The notes below the pieces were generated by a model. That model was not told the origin of the DNA and made no database searches. It was given only the letters and a program-made list of their open reading frames with translations. 64,000 nt of DNA from Prolixibacteraceae bacterium (GTDB taxonomy: Bacteria; Bacteroidota; Bacteroidia; Bacteroidales; Prolixibacteraceae). The stretch covers positions 1 through 64,000 of the forward strand of contig JAFLKN010000030.1 of the NCBI GenBank assembly GCA_019163175.1, given 5' to 3'. A program made the position numbers and the translations under genes. This document shows, in pieces, positions 55,092 to 64,000 of this stretch. The stretch's first letter is position 1, and every line of letters starts with the position of its first letter.

Positions 55092-56154
55092 TTTTTTCGA
55101 GTTTAGGTAGTTTTACACAAAAAGTCAATGATGTTTCCTGAATCTCAATTGCTTTGTCCGAGATCAATTCATAGCGCTTACGGATGTTTTCAAGGCCAAT
55201 TCCTGATGATCCTTCAATTAGTTCCCGGCGATCTAAATTATTTAGTACCCTGACATAATTGTCTTCTTCAGAAATTCTTACCAGTAAGGGTTTTTCTTTA
55301 GAAAATCGATTGTGTTTGATGACATTTTCGGCCAGTAGTTGCAATGAGTTTTTTGGAATATAAGTGTATTTTCGGCTTTCGTCGCTAATTTCAATGATAA
55401 AACGGATACTATCGTTGTGCCTCATAGTCATTAAAAAAATGTACGCATTCAGAAATTCGAGTTCCTGTTCGAGAGGTACTACAGTCTGATCTTTACCATC
55501 GAGAATGTAACGATACATTTTCGACAGTTGTGCGATGTATGAGGCCGATAAATCTGCATCTTTATAGACCAGCGAAGTCAATACGCTCAAACTGTTAAAG
55601 AAAAAATGAGGTTCAATCTGATGTTTCAGTGCCTCAAACTGCGAACGGATATTCTCTTTTTGTAAACGTTCTGCCGTTAACTCAGCATCCTGCCAACTTT
55701 TGAAATAGTAAATAAATGAATTAAACCCGAGAATGAGCATAAAAAGAATGAACATCATTATTGTAAAATCCCTGTCAAGCAAATGATAATCGGGCCAGGC
55801 ACTTTCCAGATTAAAGCAGACAAAGAAAAGCCGATAGTACACTTCACCATAGAGGGTTGAAAAAGCAATACCATAAATAACTAACATCAAACCCAAAACC
55901 ACAAAACGAAGGTTTTGTCTAAAATGCTTGCCAAGTTTTTTATACGTTGACTGGGTTAAGGCGATTCCTGTTACCCAAATGATTAAACCATAAACCACAA
56001 AAAATAAATGAAATAAGATTCCCCTTTCGTTATACTCCAAAATGGATTCAAATGAACGGTCGTAAAACTTAAACAGGTAATGCATCAAGTTCAACACCAC
56101 AAACATTGAAATGTATTTTACCAATACATTGGGGAATCTTTTTAACTGCTTCAT
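55066..56154 (-). CDS. LytS-type sensor histidine kinase
   Basis: 4-5 TM helices; EALKHQIEPHFFFNSLSVLTSLV (PF06580), SSGIGLENIRKRYELI; 26-nt overlap with the response regulator. Confidence 0.92.
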   Translation of the reverse strand: MKQLKRFPNVLVKYISMFVVLNLMHYLFKFYDRSFESILEYNERGILFHLFFVVYGLIIWVTGIALTQSTYKKLGKHFRQNLRFVVLGLMLVIYGIAFSTLYGEVYYRLFFVCFNLESAWPDYHLLDRDFTIMMFILFMLILGFNSFIYYFKSWQDAELTAERLQKENIRSQFEALKHQIEPHFFFNSLSVLTSLVYKDADLSASYIAQLSKMYRYILDGKDQTVVPLEQELEFLNAYIFLMTMRHNDSIRFIIEISDESRKYTYIPKNSLQLLAENVIKHNRFSKEKPLLVRISEEDNYVRVLNNLDRRELIEGSSGIGLENIRKRYELISDKAIEIQETSLTFCVKLPKLEKSELKTIDI

Positions 56155-56194
56155 ACTGGTTGTTTTCTACGAAAGTACAAAAAAAGATTCCTTT

Positions 56195-57175
56195 TCACAG
56201 GTAACCATACTGGCTAAACCATTCCATCGCATCTTCTATTGCCTGCGAAACAGGTGTTTGCGCTAAATTCAGGTTCTGCACTGCTTTTTGTGATGAATAA
56301 TAATTGTCGGTACAAAGCAGCTGGGCATTCACCGAGTTCAGCTTAGCGGGTTTTCCTGAAAGGTTTTCATATAAACTGCCCAAATTTCCGGCCAGACGAA
56401 TCGCTGCACGAGGTATCCGCGCCAGCCTTTGGGGATGGCCGTGGACCAAGCGCAATTTTTCAAAGAACTCGCGATAGCTAAGATTTTCTCCTGCCAGTAA
56501 ATAACATTCGCCTGGGATTCCCAACGAAATAGCATTCGCGATACCACGGGCCACATCGGCCACATGCACAAAATTTTTACCTCCCGGCGGATAAATCATC
56601 ATCTTCTTTTGCTGCGCCATAAGGATAATCTGGCCCGAACTGGGTTTCGCATCGTATTTCCCCAGCATAAATGTTGGGTTTACCACTACTGTCGGAAGCC
56701 CACTTCTGCGAAATTCACCCAACACTAGTTCTTGCGCCACTTGTTTGCTCAGCATATAGCCTGATTTCCCTTTCATACTGAAAGGCGATTCTTCGGTGCC
56801 GGGATTTGCTTTGGTTCCCGAATCGAACGCATTGGCCGAACTTACAAAAATGAACTTTTCAATTCCCCTGCGAACGGCTTCGTCCAAAAGCAATTGGGTG
56901 ACATCGACATTTGTTTTTTTGTAAGCTTCGTAGTTTGTTGGCCATTGACTGGTGTTTGCTGCAGCATGAACAACTGCTTCGCAGCCTGCAAAAGCTTTTC
57001 GAATATCAGCAGTGTTCGTAATTTCACCTTTTAAAAGCTCCACATCTACATGCTTAAGAGCAAGTAAGTTGCTGTTCTCACGAACCATTCCGCGCACTTC
57101 ATATCCTGAATAGAGCAATTCACGAACCAGATTGCTTGCCAAAAGTCCGTTTGCTCCGGTGACTAGTACTTTCAT
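56195..57175 (-). CDS. NAD-dependent epimerase/dehydratase (extended SDR)
   Basis: MKVLVTGANGLLASNLVRELLYSGYEVRGMVR; YMLSKQVAQELVL (YxxxK). Confidence 0.92.
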   Translation of the reverse strand: MKVLVTGANGLLASNLVRELLYSGYEVRGMVRENSNLLALKHVDVELLKGEITNTADIRKAFAGCEAVVHAAANTSQWPTNYEAYKKTNVDVTQLLLDEAVRRGIEKFIFVSSANAFDSGTKANPGTEESPFSMKGKSGYMLSKQVAQELVLGEFRRSGLPTVVVNPTFMLGKYDAKPSSGQIILMAQQKKMMIYPPGGKNFVHVADVARGIANAISLGIPGECYLLAGENLSYREFFEKLRLVHGHPQRLARIPRAAIRLAGNLGSLYENLSGKPAKLNSVNAQLLCTDNYYSSQKAVQNLNLAQTPVSQAIEDAMEWFSQYGYL

Positions 57176-57206
57176 TTTCCTGAGTTTAAATGTTAGTTGA
57201 AGTTGA

Positions 57207-58001
57207 TTACTGTAGTTCTCGCTGAACAACCCGGACGCTAAGCGAAAGCTTTATTCCGGAAGGAATAAGGTTCATCAGGAAAACATTAATTTGATTCAGA
57301 AAGCCGGGAATAATCACAGCTTTACCTTTAATTAGATTCTTCACCGAAATTCGGGCTATGGATGATGCAGAGACAAGCGCAAGTTGCCCGAGTTTTCCTT
57401 GTTTCAGTATTCGGCTTGTTACATCTGCATTGGTCATGATCGGACCGGGGTTAACCACGCTCACTTTAATATTTGTGTTCCGAAGTTCAGCTTTTAAACC
57501 GCGGGTGAAGTGGTAAATGAATGCCTTTGATGCCGGATAAACAGTTTTATAGGGAAGTGGAGAGAATGCTGCCATGCTCGACACATTCAAGATGTATGCT
57601 TTTCGGTGCATCTTAAGTTCAGGAATCAATAGCCTGGTAATTAACGTAGTAGCCCGAATATTGAGTTGAATAAGCCGGTCGAGGTATTCGGTTGGTGTCG
57701 TTTCGAATGAACGTGTTCCACCGATACCGGCATTGTTGATAAGTACATTTACCGAAAAATTGGCAACGACCCATTCAGTCAGTCGCTCTACCTGTTTCAT
57801 ATCTGTCAGATCAGCTTCGTAATGGAAAGCAGAAACCTGATAATTCTCGGACAGATTAAAGCATAATTCGGGCAGGTTTTCGCCCGGAAGAGAAACCAGG
57901 ATCAGATTCATTTTCCTGCGGGCACATTCAATGGCAAGTTCTTTTCCTAGTCCAGTGCTTGCTCCGGTAATTAAAGTGTATAGACATTGTTTTGTTTTCA
58001 T
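57207..58001 (-). CDS. Short-chain dehydrogenase/reductase
   Basis: LITGASTGLGKELAIECARR; VLINNAGIGG; YPASKAFIYHFTRGL (YxxxK). Confidence 0.93.
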   Translation of the reverse strand: MKTKQCLYTLITGASTGLGKELAIECARRKMNLILVSLPGENLPELCFNLSENYQVSAFHYEADLTDMKQVERLTEWVVANFSVNVLINNAGIGGTRSFETTPTEYLDRLIQLNIRATTLITRLLIPELKMHRKAYILNVSSMAAFSPLPYKTVYPASKAFIYHFTRGLKAELRNTNIKVSVVNPGPIMTNADVTSRILKQGKLGQLALVSASSIARISVKNLIKGKAVIIPGFLNQINVFLMNLIPSGIKLSLSVRVVQRELQ

Positions 58002-58014
58002 GGCTGTTTTGTTT

Positions 58015-58476
58015 TTAGTTTCTGTATTTCTTAATGGTACGATAAGTAAGTTGATAAGCGAAAAAGGCAAATGGAATTCCAAGTATAAGACCTCCTATGG
58101 CCAAAGTCATCAGAACTTCAGAGCTATTCAGGAAAAGTTCTTTTAAGAAGTTGAAGGTGAGCTCTTCAGGAAACGTAAAAGGATGACTGCAACCTGTAAT
58201 TTGTTTGCCAACCAGATAATTTAGCCCGAAGAAGAAAGGAGCTGTTAGCGGATTGATGTTGAATACCCCGATTCCGGCAGCCAGTTTGTTCCACTTGAAA
58301 AACGAGGCAATAGCTACTGCAATGAAGGCTTTTACACCAACCAAAGGCATCATCCCGATGAAAATACCAAGTGAATAACCACTGGCAATATTCTTAGGAT
58401 CACCTTCCATTTTCCGGATTAGATTGCCAACACTAAACTTGCTGGCAAACCATCCTTTTACTGACTTTGCATTCAT
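58015..58476 (-). CDS. DUF2062-like membrane protein
   Basis: GDPKNIASGYSLGIFIGMMPLVGVKAFIAVAIASFFKWNKLAAGIGVFNINPLTAPFFFGLNYLVGK. Confidence 0.85.
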   Translation of the reverse strand: MNAKSVKGWFASKFSVGNLIRKMEGDPKNIASGYSLGIFIGMMPLVGVKAFIAVAIASFFKWNKLAAGIGVFNINPLTAPFFFGLNYLVGKQITGCSHPFTFPEELTFNFLKELFLNSSEVLMTLAIGGLILGIPFAFFAYQLTYRTIKKYRN

Positions 58477-59237
58477 GAATTCTCTGCCAGTTGTTTCACA
58501 TTTACCACGCAGTTTTTCAGTTCTCCAAAAACAAACGGATCGGTCATCCAGCGAGGTAAAAAGGGTTTGGTTTTCGAAAACATGTAATACCGAATGCGGG
58601 TGTGATTGTTATCGGTTGGTGTAAATTCCCATTGCCCGTCGAAATGCGAAAGTCTCCTGTATTTTTCTTCTTCAGGTAAATAATCTGGCACACCGGAGAT
58701 TCCAATCGTGACCGTCTGGGTTGCTGCATTTACCTTCATTTCATTTCGTGTAACAAGATCGAACCGTAGGGCAGGTAGAAAATCGAATTTGGAATAAGCA
58801 TACCATTCCTGCTCAGAACTCTGCTTCAGGACTTTGTATTCATCGGCAATCGACAACCATTTGGTTCCGTACTTTTCGTCACGAATAATTTGAGATAATT
58901 CTTCTGGTTTTGCGGCTACAACCAGCTCAGCATAGAGTTCTCGGGCTTTTCGGCCAGGTTCAGCTTCTATCCATCGCTGGTAAATATAAACCTCATCCTC
59001 ATGCTTGCATAATTCCCAATTACTGGATTCAGAAGATGCTTCAACAGTTTTTTCTTCAGATGCTTCTTCAAAAGAATCATTGTTTAATTCTAGATAAGAA
59101 TCTTCAGTTATTACTGTCTGCATTTCGGCAGTTACTTCAACCGGATTTCCGGCAAATTCAATTTTTGCTGCTTTTTCGGCATGTGCATGTCCGAAATGAC
59201 GTAGGAGCAACACTAATAAAATAATCATGGCTTTCAT
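58473..59237 (-). CDS. START-domain (lipid-transfer fold) protein, exported
   Basis: WELCKHEDEVYIYQRWIEAEPGRKARELYAELVVAAKPEELSQIIRDEKYGTKWLSIADEYKVLKQSSEQEWYAYSKFDFLPALRFDLVTRNEM; signal peptide. Confidence 0.8.
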   Translation of the reverse strand: MKAMIILLVLLLRHFGHAHAEKAAKIEFAGNPVEVTAEMQTVITEDSYLELNNDSFEEASEEKTVEASSESSNWELCKHEDEVYIYQRWIEAEPGRKARELYAELVVAAKPEELSQIIRDEKYGTKWLSIADEYKVLKQSSEQEWYAYSKFDFLPALRFDLVTRNEMKVNAATQTVTIGISGVPDYLPEEEKYRRLSHFDGQWEFTPTDNNHTRIRYYMFSKTKPFLPRWMTDPFVFGELKNCVVNVKQLAENS

Positions 59238-59671
59238 TGTTTTTTGTTTACTGAATAAAATTGTTTCAGCAAAGCAAATCACAATTAATTGGTCTTTAAA
59301 GCGATAAAAAATGAACCGTAGTTCGGATTATTTGAAGTGTTGTATTTTGGGGTTGAGTTGTAAAAAGGAATTGAGAAAAATGTGGAATTTCAGGATATTT
59401 GTTTTTAATCCATTAAAATCACAATTCTTGATTTCCTGAAAGAAGGTTGAAAGATTTTCCGGTTCAGATAGATTAAATCAATCCCCACTTTCCAGCATAT
59501 TGCACTGTATCAGTCTTATTAGTTACATTCTGTTAATAATCTGTTGACACTGCAAAATCATTTCAGGCAGGCGAAATCAATGATAAAACTGGGCTTCCTG
59601 AGAAAAAATTTGACCGGATTTTAGTTCCAAATCTGAGTTATAAAATTGAGTTTTGAACCAAGCTAAAAAAA

Positions 59672-59704
59672 ACTGACTGGGTGACTTGAAGTCACCCAGT
59701 CAGT
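59672..59704 (-). terminator. Rho-independent terminator of the hexokinase gene
   Basis: ACTGACTGGGTGAC-TTGAA-GTCACCCAGTCAGT perfect 14-bp stem; T-run on the minus strand. Confidence 0.85.
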
Positions 59705-59726
59705 AAAATTATATGCGAATATTCGA

Positions 59727-60926
59727 TTACGACAATACCGACATTGCAGCGCCGATCAGGTTAGCGTTTTCAATACGCGAAATTGCAACAGTAGATTCGA
59801 TACCAGCTTCAGCTAGCAATTCTTTCAAAGTTGCATTTACGATATCAACATAAGCGGCATTGTTGGTTTTTACCTTACTCCAGAATAAACTTCCTTCTGC
59901 CAAAACCTGAACGGTTTTCACCGATGGATAAGCCGAATTCAGGTTTAAAACCAAACCGGCGATTGATCCGGCAACCAGTTTTGCTGAACGTTCGTAAATC
60001 TGGAAAGCGGTTTCAACATATTCGGCTTTGTAATCGGCCGGATTGTTCATCATGCGGCTCAATGCTGCTGCGTCGAGGCTTTCGTCAAAGCCATCGTTCG
60101 GATAAACAGCACGGAAAACGCGACCGAGGTACATACCCGAAATCGACTTTTCGAAACGCTGAAATCCCTTATTGTCGGACTCTTCATCCACTTTGGCATC
60201 AAAAGCGGTAAGGTGTGGTGGATTGTGGTTTCCTGATTCGAGGTTAACCGGAGTTTCGCCGCTCCAACCTTCCATTCCGGCGATTTTCGGAATATAGTCG
60301 GATGGGAAGAAAGTAGCCATGTTGGTTCCAGTTCCAACGATCAGGCCAATGTAAGCATCGTAGCCAGGATTGGCCAAACCTGCAAATAAGCTGGTGATGG
60401 TATCGTTTACCACAGCAATTTTACCGTTGAACCCGGCATTCAAAGTATCGTTCAGGTATTTTACCATTGGTGCCCCAATTGGTTTTCCGGCCATTCCCGG
60501 AATATTTACGCCTTTTGTCCAAACAATCAGTTCGGCATCGCCATTTAGCATGGGTTGTGCCGGATAGGAGAAACAATATCCGATTGACGAGTCAGCCGGT
60601 AGATTAAGCTGTTTGATGACTTCTGCTTCGGAGTTGTACAGATCTGTTTCTGTAAATCCGTCGTTTTTCATTTCGGTAATGTTCTTTTCGGCCAAACCGG
60701 TAATGGTTGTTTCCTGATCGACTGAAATAACGGCAGCCCGGAAATTGGTCCCGCCCAAATCGAAAACAGTAGCCTGACCTTTGATCCCATCTTTCTTAGG
60801 ATGAATATAGGTTGGTAAACATTTGATTTCAGTTCCGTCAGTCTGAAGTCCGGTTTCAATTTTTTGACGCAAGTCGTTGGCAATGTCGAGCAATTGGCTC
60901 GTTGTTAAAGCAAATGGATTACTCAT
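59727..60926 (-). CDS. Hexokinase family protein
   Basis: ATVFDLGGTNFRAAVISVDQ; YCFSYPAQP; IVNDTITSLFAGLANPGYDAYIGLIVGTGTNMAT; NLESGNHN. Confidence 0.9.
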   Translation of the reverse strand: MSNPFALTTSQLLDIANDLRQKIETGLQTDGTEIKCLPTYIHPKKDGIKGQATVFDLGGTNFRAAVISVDQETTITGLAEKNITEMKNDGFTETDLYNSEAEVIKQLNLPADSSIGYCFSYPAQPMLNGDAELIVWTKGVNIPGMAGKPIGAPMVKYLNDTLNAGFNGKIAVVNDTITSLFAGLANPGYDAYIGLIVGTGTNMATFFPSDYIPKIAGMEGWSGETPVNLESGNHNPPHLTAFDAKVDEESDNKGFQRFEKSISGMYLGRVFRAVYPNDGFDESLDAAALSRMMNNPADYKAEYVETAFQIYERSAKLVAGSIAGLVLNLNSAYPSVKTVQVLAEGSLFWSKVKTNNAAYVDIVNATLKELLAEAGIESTVAISRIENANLIGAAMSVLS

Positions 60927-60964
60927 GTTATATGTATTAGGTTTAATGAACGTTTATGATCGGA

Positions 60965-60995
60965 TAAAAATAGAAAATCCTCCTGCAACTGCAAA
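60965..60995 (-). promoter_or_regulatory. Candidate promoter for hexokinase
   Basis: Minus strand: TTTG, 19 nt, TATTTTTA (near TAnnTTTG). Confidence 0.35.
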
Positions 60996-61101
60996 AGGAT
61001 TTTCGGGTAGTAAAAGAAGTTTTATGAGGATTCGTATCGCGCCATATTTTCAAAATGAGTCAATATGTTGCAGTAAGGATATTCAATAGAGTTATATTTG
61101 A

Positions 61102-63738
61102 TCATCGACCAAGCCGGAATGACATTTTCAGGAGAAATACATTGTAGGGTTTATTATCAAACAAATCAGTAAGATCATTTCTGAAATTAAAGTTCCCACT
61201 GGTAATGGAATGATTGCGTGTCTGCGACCAAACCAGGAATATGGTTGAGCCGGGTTTATATTCCCACCGGACCACCATATTAGAGAGAAACTCCTTCACA
61301 TTAAAATCGGGCTGATCAAAAGAGTAGAGTAAATTTCCGCCTTGGGAAGAAACCGCGTATGATTCATTCGAGGCCTGATAAGTCAGGTCGCTGCTGTTCA
61401 AAATGCTAAATCTGTCGGAATAATGGTCGGCTCGACCATTGGTTATTCGTTTAAATTCGGTGTATTTCCCGCTGGCCAAAAATGGTTGCCCCCAGTATTG
61501 AATGCTTAAATCGGGCGTAATGTTGTAATTAACCCGCACCGATGCACTTAATGTTTTCTGATTAATCCGGGCAAAAATATAGTCGGTTTTGTTGGCATAA
61601 TCCTGCTGGGTTACATATTGAAGCTCGTCGTTATTGTGTGTAAAATCAGGAGAAAGTGTAATTTTTAGACTTTTTGATGGCCGGTATCCAAGGCTGATTC
61701 CACAGTTGATCATGCTTTTCGAATTTTCAACGTTCCCACCCAAGGTCATAAATTGCATTTCTCCGGTAATCTTTTTCTGTTCATTTGATCCGAAAGCAAA
61801 CCAGATATTTTTAGTGCCGGAATAGCGAAGAGCCGGGCCTCCTCTCAATTCGGTGGTCGAAAGCCCAGCCCCGTTTATATTTCCTCCCAAATGTAAATTC
61901 CAATAATTTTTTAGCTGGGCATGCAGGTTAATATTTCCTCCGGGGCCGGTTAAATCACCGGCAAAATTCCACTCTGTCCATTGGTTAAAATTCAGATTCA
62001 GATTCCGGAATATCGAGAAAGGTTCATAAATCCGGTAGCCAACCCAAATCACTTCCAGTATGTTATCAGCCTGACGCATGTAGCCCAAATCATTCAATTC
62101 CAATCCGGGCGACTTCCAGGTTGTTGCGGCCATAAATTTTAATTTTCCACCTATCTTCGACAGTACAATTTTTCCGCCTTGACCAGATAAACTAGTGCGG
62201 GTTGTATCAAGCTGAACATGTGTTGCATCGGGCCGCTGAAATCCATGAATCCACGATTGTTGTGTATTGGTTATGGCTTCGGCGCTACCCTCTACCCTGC
62301 TAAAATAGCTGCTCAGGTCAAATTCCCAGTCTTTGTTATGCCATTTATGCACAAAATCAAAACCGCCCGTTAAGGCTGTTTTATGCAGATAATTAAGTTG
62401 TTCTTCTTCTACATTCCGGTTTACCATGGTAAACATACCTCCCAAAATCGTATTCCCTTTATCGAAATCTTTTTGTACACGTCCGATGGAATAATTGGTA
62501 AAAGGTTCAATCATTTCTGTTCGCCGATGGCCATTGCTTATGTCTGCAAATTCTTCTGAAGTCAGGCTTTCCAAAATTCCAAGCGACCAGCCTTTTTTAG
62601 TTTTTCCGGTAATTTTAGCAGCACCCAAAATGCTTGTAAATTCAGGAGCATCAAGATATTCGTTATCATTTAATTCGGGACTATTGTGTGGCCGACGACC
62701 AATACGGCGCGAATAAAACAGATTTTCAGCAGCTAAATCTCCATCACCAAACATCAGCGGGAAACTCAGAATGTTTTTCCCTTCGATAAAGAACGGGCGC
62801 TTTTCCTGAAAAAATGTTTCAAACGAAGTCAGATTTACTTCTGAAGGATCGGCCTCAACCTGTCCGAAATCCGGATTAATTGTGAAATCGAGCGTGAGAT
62901 TATTCGTTAGCCCAATCTTGCCATCGAGTCCAACATCGAGCTGATTTTTTTTGCCCGATTGTTTGAATGGATTGCCCTGTTCCTTCTCGTAACGGTCGGT
63001 CCGGGCCACTACATACGGTGTTAAATCGGCAATTTTTCTCGACTTCAGATTTTTCAGTCCTTTCAATTCGCCAAATTGCGATGCCCAGCCTGCTGTTTTT
63101 TTTGATGATGGCTGCCAAAGACTTACCTCCTGTTTTCTGAAAAGCGAACGTCCAACCTGCAAGCCCCAGGTTTGTTCACTGTTTCCTTCAAACCGCAGCT
63201 GTGTAAGTGGAATACGCATCTCGGCATACCAACCCGACTGATCGCGACTGGTTTTGACCAACCAAATTGGATCCCAGGTTGTATCCTCATTTCCGCCGTC
63301 GTTGCTCGATATAAAATCATATTTGGTTCCTGCAGCATTTACAAAAAACGAAAAGGCAGTTCGCTTGTCGAAATACGAATCGAATTGAACCAATACCAGG
63401 TCGCCGTCTATTTCGTCACGTCGGGTGAGGCGTTGCACAATGCTATCGGCACTGGTATCCCAGGCTTTAAAACCAACATAGATGTAATTTTCGTCGAGCA
63501 AAATAGCAAACTCAGTTTTTTGCCCGGGCTTTTTTCCTTCTGAAGGTTCAAACTGGATAAAATCATCTTGCCAGACGGCTTTTTGCCAGGCAGTTTCGTT
63601 TAAACTTCCGTCTATCGAAAGTTCATTTTTGCTGCATTCGCCTGCATAATATTCTTTTTTAGGCTGAGCTTGGGCAAATGAATAAGTAGTAGTGAATAAA
63701 TATACACTAAGCGCGAGGAATCTTGTTTTCATGAACAT
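61102..63738 (-). CDS. DUF5916-like outer-membrane protein with N-terminal CBM9-like domain
   Basis: SIDGSLNETAWQKAVWQDDFIQFEPSEGKKPGQKTEFAILLDENYIYVGFKAWD; EVNLTSFETFFQEKRPFFIEGKNIL; LFYSRRIGRRP; C-terminal barrel strands. Confidence 0.88.
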   Translation of the reverse strand: MFMKTRFLALSVYLFTTTYSFAQAQPKKEYYAGECSKNELSIDGSLNETAWQKAVWQDDFIQFEPSEGKKPGQKTEFAILLDENYIYVGFKAWDTSADSIVQRLTRRDEIDGDLVLVQFDSYFDKRTAFSFFVNAAGTKYDFISSNDGGNEDTTWDPIWLVKTSRDQSGWYAEMRIPLTQLRFEGNSEQTWGLQVGRSLFRKQEVSLWQPSSKKTAGWASQFGELKGLKNLKSRKIADLTPYVVARTDRYEKEQGNPFKQSGKKNQLDVGLDGKIGLTNNLTLDFTINPDFGQVEADPSEVNLTSFETFFQEKRPFFIEGKNILSFPLMFGDGDLAAENLFYSRRIGRRPHNSPELNDNEYLDAPEFTSILGAAKITGKTKKGWSLGILESLTSEEFADISNGHRRTEMIEPFTNYSIGRVQKDFDKGNTILGGMFTMVNRNVEEEQLNYLHKTALTGGFDFVHKWHNKDWEFDLSSYFSRVEGSAEAITNTQQSWIHGFQRPDATHVQLDTTRTSLSGQGGKIVLSKIGGKLKFMAATTWKSPGLELNDLGYMRQADNILEVIWVGYRIYEPFSIFRNLNLNFNQWTEWNFAGDLTGPGGNINLHAQLKNYWNLHLGGNINGAGLSTTELRGGPALRYSGTKNIWFAFGSNEQKKITGEMQFMTLGGNVENSKSMINCGISLGYRPSKSLKITLSPDFTHNNDELQYVTQQDYANKTDYIFARINQKTLSASVRVNYNITPDLSIQYWGQPFLASGKYTEFKRITNGRADHYSDRFSILNSSDLTYQASNESYAVSSQGGNLLYSFDQPDFNVKEFLSNMVVRWEYKPGSTIFLVWSQTRNHSITSGNFNFRNDLTDLFDNKPYNVFLLKMSFRLGR

Positions 63739-63855
63739 CGTTTAATAACCTACAAGACTCCCGAAAATTAGTTTCGTTACAACAATTTTTGATTTTTTTG
63801 AAAAAAGATGGAAGTTGGCTCTGACGGAAATGCAATCAATCTCTACCTATTGTCT

Positions 63856-64000
63856 TCATTTCAACTTACTTCCTTCTATAATCAATATCCAATCTTCCAT
63901 TCCGCTATGGTTCATTCCCGGGGTAGAAATAAGTACCGATTTTTTCTTTTTCTTCGGAAACCTCATGTCGATAGGGCTGTATTTTCCTGTGATTGGATCG
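63856..64000 (-). CDS. C-terminal fragment of an unidentified CDS (runs off window)
   Basis: Minus-strand open frame DPITGKYSPIDMRFPKKKKKSVLISTPGMNHSGMEDWILIIEGSKLK* ending with TGA at 63858-63856; family not recognised. Confidence 0.5.
   Translation of the reverse strand, partial: DPITGKYSPIDMRFPKKKKKSVLISTPGMNHSGMEDWILIIEGSKLK

Noticed and set aside
1-64000. CRISPR arrays, tRNA/rRNA genes, prophage or restriction/defence islands
   Set aside because: Read for regularly spaced repeats, cloverleaf-type sequences and hallmark proteins; none seen by eye. A tRNAscan/minced/defence-finder run would be needed to be certain.

Overview
The window is about 64 kb of chromosome from a Bacteroidota organism. 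Supporting signs are TAnnTTTG-type -7 boxes, SusC/SusD, FecR/ECF-sigma, LytTR two-component systems, a DUF5916-like protein and many lipoproteins; genus cannot be set from sequence alone. Around 50 CDSs can be supported, most on the minus strand. I see no tRNA, rRNA, CRISPR array, transposase or prophage genes. Main blocks: (i) a mutA/mutB (methylmalonyl-CoA mutase) operon interrupted by a ~415-bp cassette that encodes a four-helix-bundle (23S rRNA IVP-like) protein and is bounded by 27-nt inverted repeats; (ii) a PL6-like lyase overlapping an M19 dipeptidase; (iii) a LytS/LytTR pair split by an antisense nth; (iv) a HEAT + double DUF1080 protein next to a Gfo/Idh/MocA oxidoreductase, a candidate oxidative (3-keto) deglycosylation module; (v) an MFS, CPBP protease, Crp/Fnr regulator, PIF1-like helicase and hybrid histidine kinase; (vi) a DoxX::TIM-barrel fusion next to an amidohydrolase; (vii) a polysaccharide-utilisation-type locus at about 33.8-51.7 kb: a membrane-spanning LamG/winged-helix regulator, ECF sigma, GH3, FecR, SusC, SusD, esterase, GH43-like, SGNH hydrolase and FAD oxidoreductase; (viii) a START/DUF2062/SDR/epimerase operon, a hexokinase and a DUF5916-like protein. 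The strongest items for follow-up are the four-helix-bundle cassette, the LamG-TM-winged-helix regulator, a plus-strand terminator inside the FecR-SusC gap that suggests an antisense RNA, and the DUF1080/Gfo-Idh module. All family assignments were made by reading the translations; no database search was run.
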